Positions 5,634 through 8,465 of a stretch of DNA of 8,465 nucleotides are shown piece after piece (the stretch's first letter is position 1; each line of letters starts with the position of its first letter). Source of the stretch: an uncultured Prevotella sp. (GTDB lineage Bacteria; Bacteroidota; Bacteroidia; Bacteroidales; Bacteroidaceae). The position numbers and the translations under genes were made by a program. The DNA is taken from contig URDV01000094.1 of the NCBI GenBank assembly GCA_900546605.1, positions 1-8,465 on the forward strand. Direction: 5' to 3'. The notes under the pieces were generated by a model, which did not search any database, was not told where the DNA came from, and saw nothing but the letters and a program-made list of their open reading frames with translations.

Positions 5634-6836
5634 TTATCCCTTAATTACAGCTACGGGCAGCAATCGAGTTTTGACGCGTACAAGGTCAGCTTCGTTGCTA
5701 ATAACGGTTTCTATGTCTTTATAGGCCCCTGAAGCCTCTTGCATATCGTCCTGACAACGAATGGCATGTACAATGCCAAGAGAATTGAGTCGCTCCACTT
5801 CCTTGTTCATGTTAAGACTCCGAATGGCTGCTGTTCTCGACATCAAGCGGCCTGCACCATGCGAACATGAACAGAAAGAGTAAGGATTGCCCAAACCTTC
5901 AACAATGTATGAAGCAGTGCCTTGTGACCCAGGAATGATACCCGTTGTGCCTTTGCGGGCTAAGATAGCACCTTTGCGGTGAACAATCACGTCCTTGCCA
6001 AAATGCCTTTCCCAAGCGGCATAATTATGGGCAATGTTAATCATGGGCTCAAACGAAATGCCAGGCAGCGCATCGGCCAAAACTTCTTCAATGCGCATCA
6101 TCATCACGCTTCGGTTACACAGAGCAAAGTCTATGCAGTATTGCATCTCAGCCCAATAGTCGGTAAACTCTTTTGTGCGTAACGGCAGAAAGGGAAGGCC
6201 AATGCTCGGCGAAACTTGCGAATACCATCGCTCGTTGAGCATTGTAGCTTTTCGGTTGTAGTAATCGCCAACCTGTTTGCCCAAGTTGCGCGAGCCCGAG
6301 TGTATCATAATCCATAGCAAACCCTTCTCGTCTTTTTGTAACTCAATGAAGTGGTTCCCTCCGCCCAGTGTGCCAATTTCTTTTAAGATAGATGTTTGCC
6401 TACGCTTTACTATTTCGAGTCGGTCGATGTCGTGCCCTTGCGGAAGCAAACTATCGTCTTGTGCTTGTTTGTGATGATCCTTGCCTAAGGGAATTCGTTT
6501 GCGAATGTTTCGCATAATGCTTTTGCGCATAACCTCAGTTGATATGTCAGCCACATGCCAATTGGTCTTTACGGCACACATACCGCAACCGATGTCTACC
6601 CCCACAGCGTTGGGTATAACGGCATCCGTGCAAGCTAATACCCCGCCTATTGGCATACCTTTGCCAGTGTGCACGTCAGGCATAATGGCTAAGTGGTGGA
6701 ACAGAAAAGGCAGTGTAGTAAGATTAGCAATCTGTTCCATGGCCGATTTTTCCACCTTGTCAGCCCATATCATCACGGGCCAATCGTTCATCATTTTTAT
6801 TTGCATAAAACTTTGAGTGTATTTGTGAACAACCAT
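5634..6836 (-). CDS. rtcB: RNA-splicing ligase RtcB
   Basis: RtcB is a GTP- and Mn-dependent ligase that joins RNA ends carrying 2',3'-cyclic phosphate or 3'-phosphate to 5'-OH ends, as left by tRNA-cleaving toxins. All family motifs are present in the 400 residues: MPDVHTGKGMPIGG (52-65), VGVDIGCGM with D81 and C84 as metal ligands (78-86), GGGNHF (158-163), HSGSRNLG (179-186), AHNYAAWE (269-276), GSQGTASYIVEG (303-314), and SHGAGR with the guanylylated His at 326. The C-terminal IKG carries the nucleotide-contacting Lys399. The length fits the E. coli type (408). The start is uncertain: ATG 6834-6836 is used here, while ATG 6804-6806 (MQIKMMNDW) would place the VMIW strand nearer its E. coli position. 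No Shine-Dalgarno is seen. No RtcA cyclase or archease is in the window. The WYL gene is divergent and the RING/TerD gene is downstream, a context typical of RNA-repair loci. Confidence 0.96.
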   Translation of the reverse strand: MVVHKYTQSFMQIKMMNDWPVMIWADKVEKSAMEQIANLTTLPFLFHHLAIMPDVHTGKGMPIGGVLACTDAVIPNAVGVDIGCGMCAVKTNWHVADISTEVMRKSIMRNIRKRIPLGKDHHKQAQDDSLLPQGHDIDRLEIVKRRQTSILKEIGTLGGGNHFIELQKDEKGLLWIMIHSGSRNLGKQVGDYYNRKATMLNERWYSQVSPSIGLPFLPLRTKEFTDYWAEMQYCIDFALCNRSVMMMRIEEVLADALPGISFEPMINIAHNYAAWERHFGKDVIVHRKGAILARKGTTGIIPGSQGTASYIVEGLGNPYSFCSCSHGAGRLMSRTAAIRSLNMNKEVERLNSLGIVHAIRCQDDMQEASGAYKDIETVISNEADLVRVKTRLLPVAVIKG

Positions 6837-6929
6837 AGTTCATAGCATTTGAGGAACATGTCTTTCTATCAAAATTTCTGACTATGTCCTTACAGCAAGC
6901 CTTATATACCTATTGGCGGAGTTTCTTGC

Positions 6930-7015
6930 TTAACCTGTCAACTTGTTAACCTGTTAACCTGTTAATCCGTCAACTTGTTAACCCGTCAACTTGTTAACCT
7001 GTTAACCTGTTAACC
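6930..7015. repeat. Octamer tandem array upstream of rtcB
   Basis: Ten and three-quarter copies of an 8-bp unit follow the pattern T(T/C)AAC(C/T)(T/C)G, with one copy reading TTAATCCG. The order is TTAACCTG, TCAACTTG, TTAACCTG twice, TTAATCCG, TCAACTTG, TTAACCCG, TCAACTTG, TTAACCTG twice, TTAACC. It starts about 94 bp before the rtcB start codon. It contains several GTTAAC palindromes. It may be a slippage-prone spacer or a multi-site protein-binding region. Confidence 0.9.
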
Positions 7016-7092
7016 AACACATCTGCCAATGCTATATATAATAGGACGTGTTCCTATAAAGTATGGGGCCGTTCATAATGTGAATAATGGTG

Positions 7093-7164
7093 GTGCGTAT
7101 AGCTCAGCGGGGGCAACCGAGCATTTCCCGATTGCGAGTGCAAAGTAATAATAGTGCTACGCAA
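7093..7164 (+). other. tRNA 5'-half look-alike in the control region
   Basis: GTGCGTA-TA-GCTC (7093-7105) followed by a GG-containing loop and GAGC-A (7119-7123) reproduces the acceptor, positions 8-9 and D arm of a tRNA, the same module as in the interrupted tRNA-like RNA. TGCGTA (7094-7099) can close on TACGCA (7158-7163), and TTGC-GAGT-GCAA (7132-7143) forms a small hairpin between them. There is no T-arm TTCGAAT motif and the D loop is 13 nt, so this is not a functional tRNA. It may be a degenerate tRNA, a tRNA-like leader, or chance. Confidence 0.35.
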
Positions 7165-7246
7165 TGTTTTTGCGTAACAAGAAAAAAATGATGAATTTTT
7201 AAGAAAAAAGTGATTTATCTTATGTCTGCGCAGAAACATTGCGTAG
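7157..7246. repeat. 18-bp inverted repeat upstream of the WYL gene
   Basis: CTACGCAATGTTTTTGCG (7157-7174) is mirrored at 7229-7246 with one mismatch, spacing 54 bp. The left arm also contains a local hairpin, TACGCAA-TGTTT-TTGCGTA (7158-7176). AGTGCTAC occurs directly at 7153-7160 and 7249-7256, close to the outer ends. Candidates are a pair of operators just upstream of the -7 box, a small inverted-repeat element, or an invertible segment. Confidence 0.75.
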
Positions 7247-7253
7247 AAAGTGC

Positions 7254-7261
7254 TACATTTG
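7254..7261 (+). promoter_or_regulatory. -7 promoter element of the WYL gene
   Basis: TACATTTG is a perfect match to the Bacteroidetes -7 consensus TAnnTTTG. A transcript would begin about 7 bp later, near 7268, giving a leader of about 20 nt to the ATG at 7289. This argues against the upstream start at 7250. I saw no clear TTTG -33 element at the usual distance, which would fit a promoter that needs an activator. Confidence 0.5.
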
Positions 7262-7288
7262 CTTTCGTATAATCATAATCTTGAAGCT

Positions 7289-8332
7289 ATGCCAGTTAAC
7301 AAAAATGCTTTGATTCGCTATAAAACTATTGACAATTGCCTTCGCAACCATTTTCGTCGATGGACCATTGACGACTTGGTCGAGGCTTGTAGCGATGCAC
7401 TCTACGACTGCGAGGGCATAAGCAAAGGTGTGAGTTTGCGTACGGTACAGAACGATTTGCAGATAATGCGCTCCGACAAATTGGGGTATAATGCTCCCAT
7501 CGAGGTGTATGACCATAAGTACTATCGGTATGCCGACCCCGAATATTCCATCATCAATATGCCTCTTTCACATGCAGATTGCGAAGTGATGCAAGAGGCC
7601 GTAGACTTGCTGCGACAGTTGGAGGACTTTGATCAATTTGTCGAAATATCCGATGTGGTCAATCGTTTGCAAGATAAGTTGTCAATTACGCAGAAGCGTC
7701 GCAAACCCATCATTCATTTTGATAGCGTGCCTAATCTTCGTGGACTCCGCTTGCTCAGCCCGTTATATAATTATATAGCTCATAAACAAACGCTTTGCAT
7801 TCGTTACCAGTCGTTTTCGGCACGCAAACCTGTTGAGTATGTGTTATTTCCCTATTTGCTTAAGGAGTTTCGCAATCGTTGGTTCCTTTTTGGATCTAAA
7901 GCCAAAGACCTTGTTCTTTATAATCTTGCACTCGACCGCATTCAGTCTGTAGAACCTTGTGATGTACCATTTCGCGAGAATCCACGGTTTGATGCTGCAC
8001 ATTTTTTTGACGATGTGATTGGGGTGAGCAAAAATCTGGGCGCTCATCCTTTCTTCATCACATTTTGGGCTACTGCTGAGCAGAGCCAATACATCCAGAC
8101 GAAACCGCTTCACTCCTCGCAGCAACTTGTTAGTACTAACCCAGCTGACCATAGTTGTATCTTTAGCATTTGCGTGGTACCGAATTTTGAAATGTATTCT
8201 GTACTGATGAGTTACGGACCGGGTATTAGAGTTCTTTCACCCCATTTAGCGGTGACTTATATAAAGAAGAAGCTTCGAGAAGCCACCGAACTATACGAGT
8301 TCGAAACTAAAGATTTCTTGCCGCGTGATTGA
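7289..8332 (+). CDS. WYL-domain transcriptional regulator
   Basis: The 347-residue protein starts at ATG 7289 (MPVNKNALIRYKTIDNCL). An in-frame start at 7250 is disfavoured because it precedes the likely promoter. The N-terminal winged helix (about 8-90) has the form common in Bacteroidetes WYL proteins, with the DNA-reading helix around KGVSLRTVQNDLQIMRSD (46-63). The WYL domain (about 155-235) contains RWFLFG (197-202), where W198-F199-L200 replaces the canonical W-Y-L, and ALDRIQSVEP (214-223). The C-terminal WCX-like part (about 250-335) includes FEMYSVLMSYGPGIRVLSP. WYL domains are thought to sense nucleic-acid or nucleotide ligands, and WYL proteins regulate phage-defence and RNA-repair loci. 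Its position divergent from rtcB suggests that it controls rtcB, the RNA genes and itself. Confidence 0.92.
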   Translation: MPVNKNALIRYKTIDNCLRNHFRRWTIDDLVEACSDALYDCEGISKGVSLRTVQNDLQIMRSDKLGYNAPIEVYDHKYYRYADPEYSIINMPLSHADCEVMQEAVDLLRQLEDFDQFVEISDVVNRLQDKLSITQKRRKPIIHFDSVPNLRGLRLLSPLYNYIAHKQTLCIRYQSFSARKPVEYVLFPYLLKEFRNRWFLFGSKAKDLVLYNLALDRIQSVEPCDVPFRENPRFDAAHFFDDVIGVSKNLGAHPFFITFWATAEQSQYIQTKPLHSSQQLVSTNPADHSCIFSICVVPNFEMYSVLMSYGPGIRVLSPHLAVTYIKKKLREATELYEFETKDFLPRD

Positions 8333-8366
8333 CTATGTTGATACAATCAGGCAAATCCTTCGTGTA

Positions 8367-8465
8367 CTCAAGTGCCATTGAGTACTATACTCAAGTGCCA
8401 TTGAGTACTATGCTCAAGTGCCATTGAGTACTATGCTCATGTGCCATTGAGTACTATACTCAAGT
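8367..8465. repeat. 23-bp palindromic tandem repeat array running off the window
   Basis: Four complete units (8367-8389, 8390-8412, 8413-8435, 8436-8458) and the first 7 bases of a fifth follow the WYL stop by 34 bp. Each has the palindrome TACTCAA-GTGCCA-TTGAGTA or a one-base variant, so each unit can form a hairpin. Copies differ only at the last base (A/G) and by one A-to-T change in unit 4. There are no unique spacers, so this is not a CRISPR array. The right end is not visible. Confidence 0.9.

Larger units (their letters stand above)
6837..7288. promoter_or_regulatory. Divergent rtcB/WYL control region
   Basis: This 452-bp gap separates the two divergent starts and holds the octamer array (6930-7015), the tRNA 5'-half look-alike (7093-7164), the 18-bp inverted repeat (7157-7246) and the WYL -7 box (7254-7261). 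I saw no good TAnnTTTG element for rtcB on the - strand; TATATA near 6904-6909 is the only TA-rich candidate. TGCGTA or its complement recurs at 7094, 7158, 7171 and 7240, which would suit operator half-sites for the WYL protein. Confidence 0.5.

Noticed and set aside
7054..7239. 61-codon open frame on the - strand in the rtcB/WYL gap
   Set aside because: Its composition follows the AT-rich control region and the inverted repeat. No conserved motif was seen.
8367..8465. CRISPR array
   Set aside because: Repeats are directly abutting 23-bp units with no variable spacers, and no cas genes are near.

Overview
The window looks like a chromosomal segment from Bacteroidales, probably Prevotella or a close relative. 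The signs are moderately low GC, very few Shine-Dalgarno sequences before starts, a match to the Bacteroidetes -7 element TAnnTTTG before the WYL gene, Bacteroidetes-like protein sequences (WYL regulator, L-rhamnose mutarotase, family 2 glycosyltransferases), and intergenic regions full of palindromic and tandem repeats. The genus is an inference.

Layout. (1) 1-1292, + strand: the end of a surface-polysaccharide cluster, with a 5'-truncated family 2 glycosyltransferase overlapping a complete second one by ATGA. (2) 1293-1785: gene-free, with nested inverted repeats (1289-1480), a hairpin, and a probable rhaM terminator. (3) 1786-2178, - strand: an isolated L-rhamnose mutarotase-like gene. (4) 2179-2816: a 73-bp tandem array and a strong intrinsic terminator. 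(5) 2817-5090, - strand: a 757-residue protein with an alpha-helical N-terminus, a four-cysteine RING/zinc-ribbon motif, TROVE(Ro60)-like helical repeats and a TerD-like C-terminus. (6) 5281-5404, - strand: a 124-nt tRNA-shaped RNA with intact acceptor, D and T arms, whose anticodon loop is replaced by a long bulged hairpin. (7) 5488-5580: another likely structured RNA. (8) 5634-6836, - strand: RtcB RNA ligase. (9) 6837-7288: a repeat-rich divergent intergenic region with an octamer array, a tRNA 5'-half look-alike and an 18-bp inverted repeat. (10) 7289-8332, + strand: a WYL-domain regulator, followed by a 23-bp palindromic tandem array that runs off the window.

The most interesting part is 2817-8332. 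An RNA ligase, a protein with Ro60-like repeats plus RING and TerD domains, a WYL sensor/regulator and an abnormal tRNA-like RNA lie together. This resembles the Salmonella rsr-yrl-rtcBA arrangement (Ro60 protein, tRNA-mimicking Y RNAs, RtcB), but with a different protein scaffold and a different tRNA-like RNA. My reading is that this is an RNA-repair or RNA-stress module carrying its own tRNA-like RNA. The protein families are read from sequence motifs. The function of the RNA is inferred.
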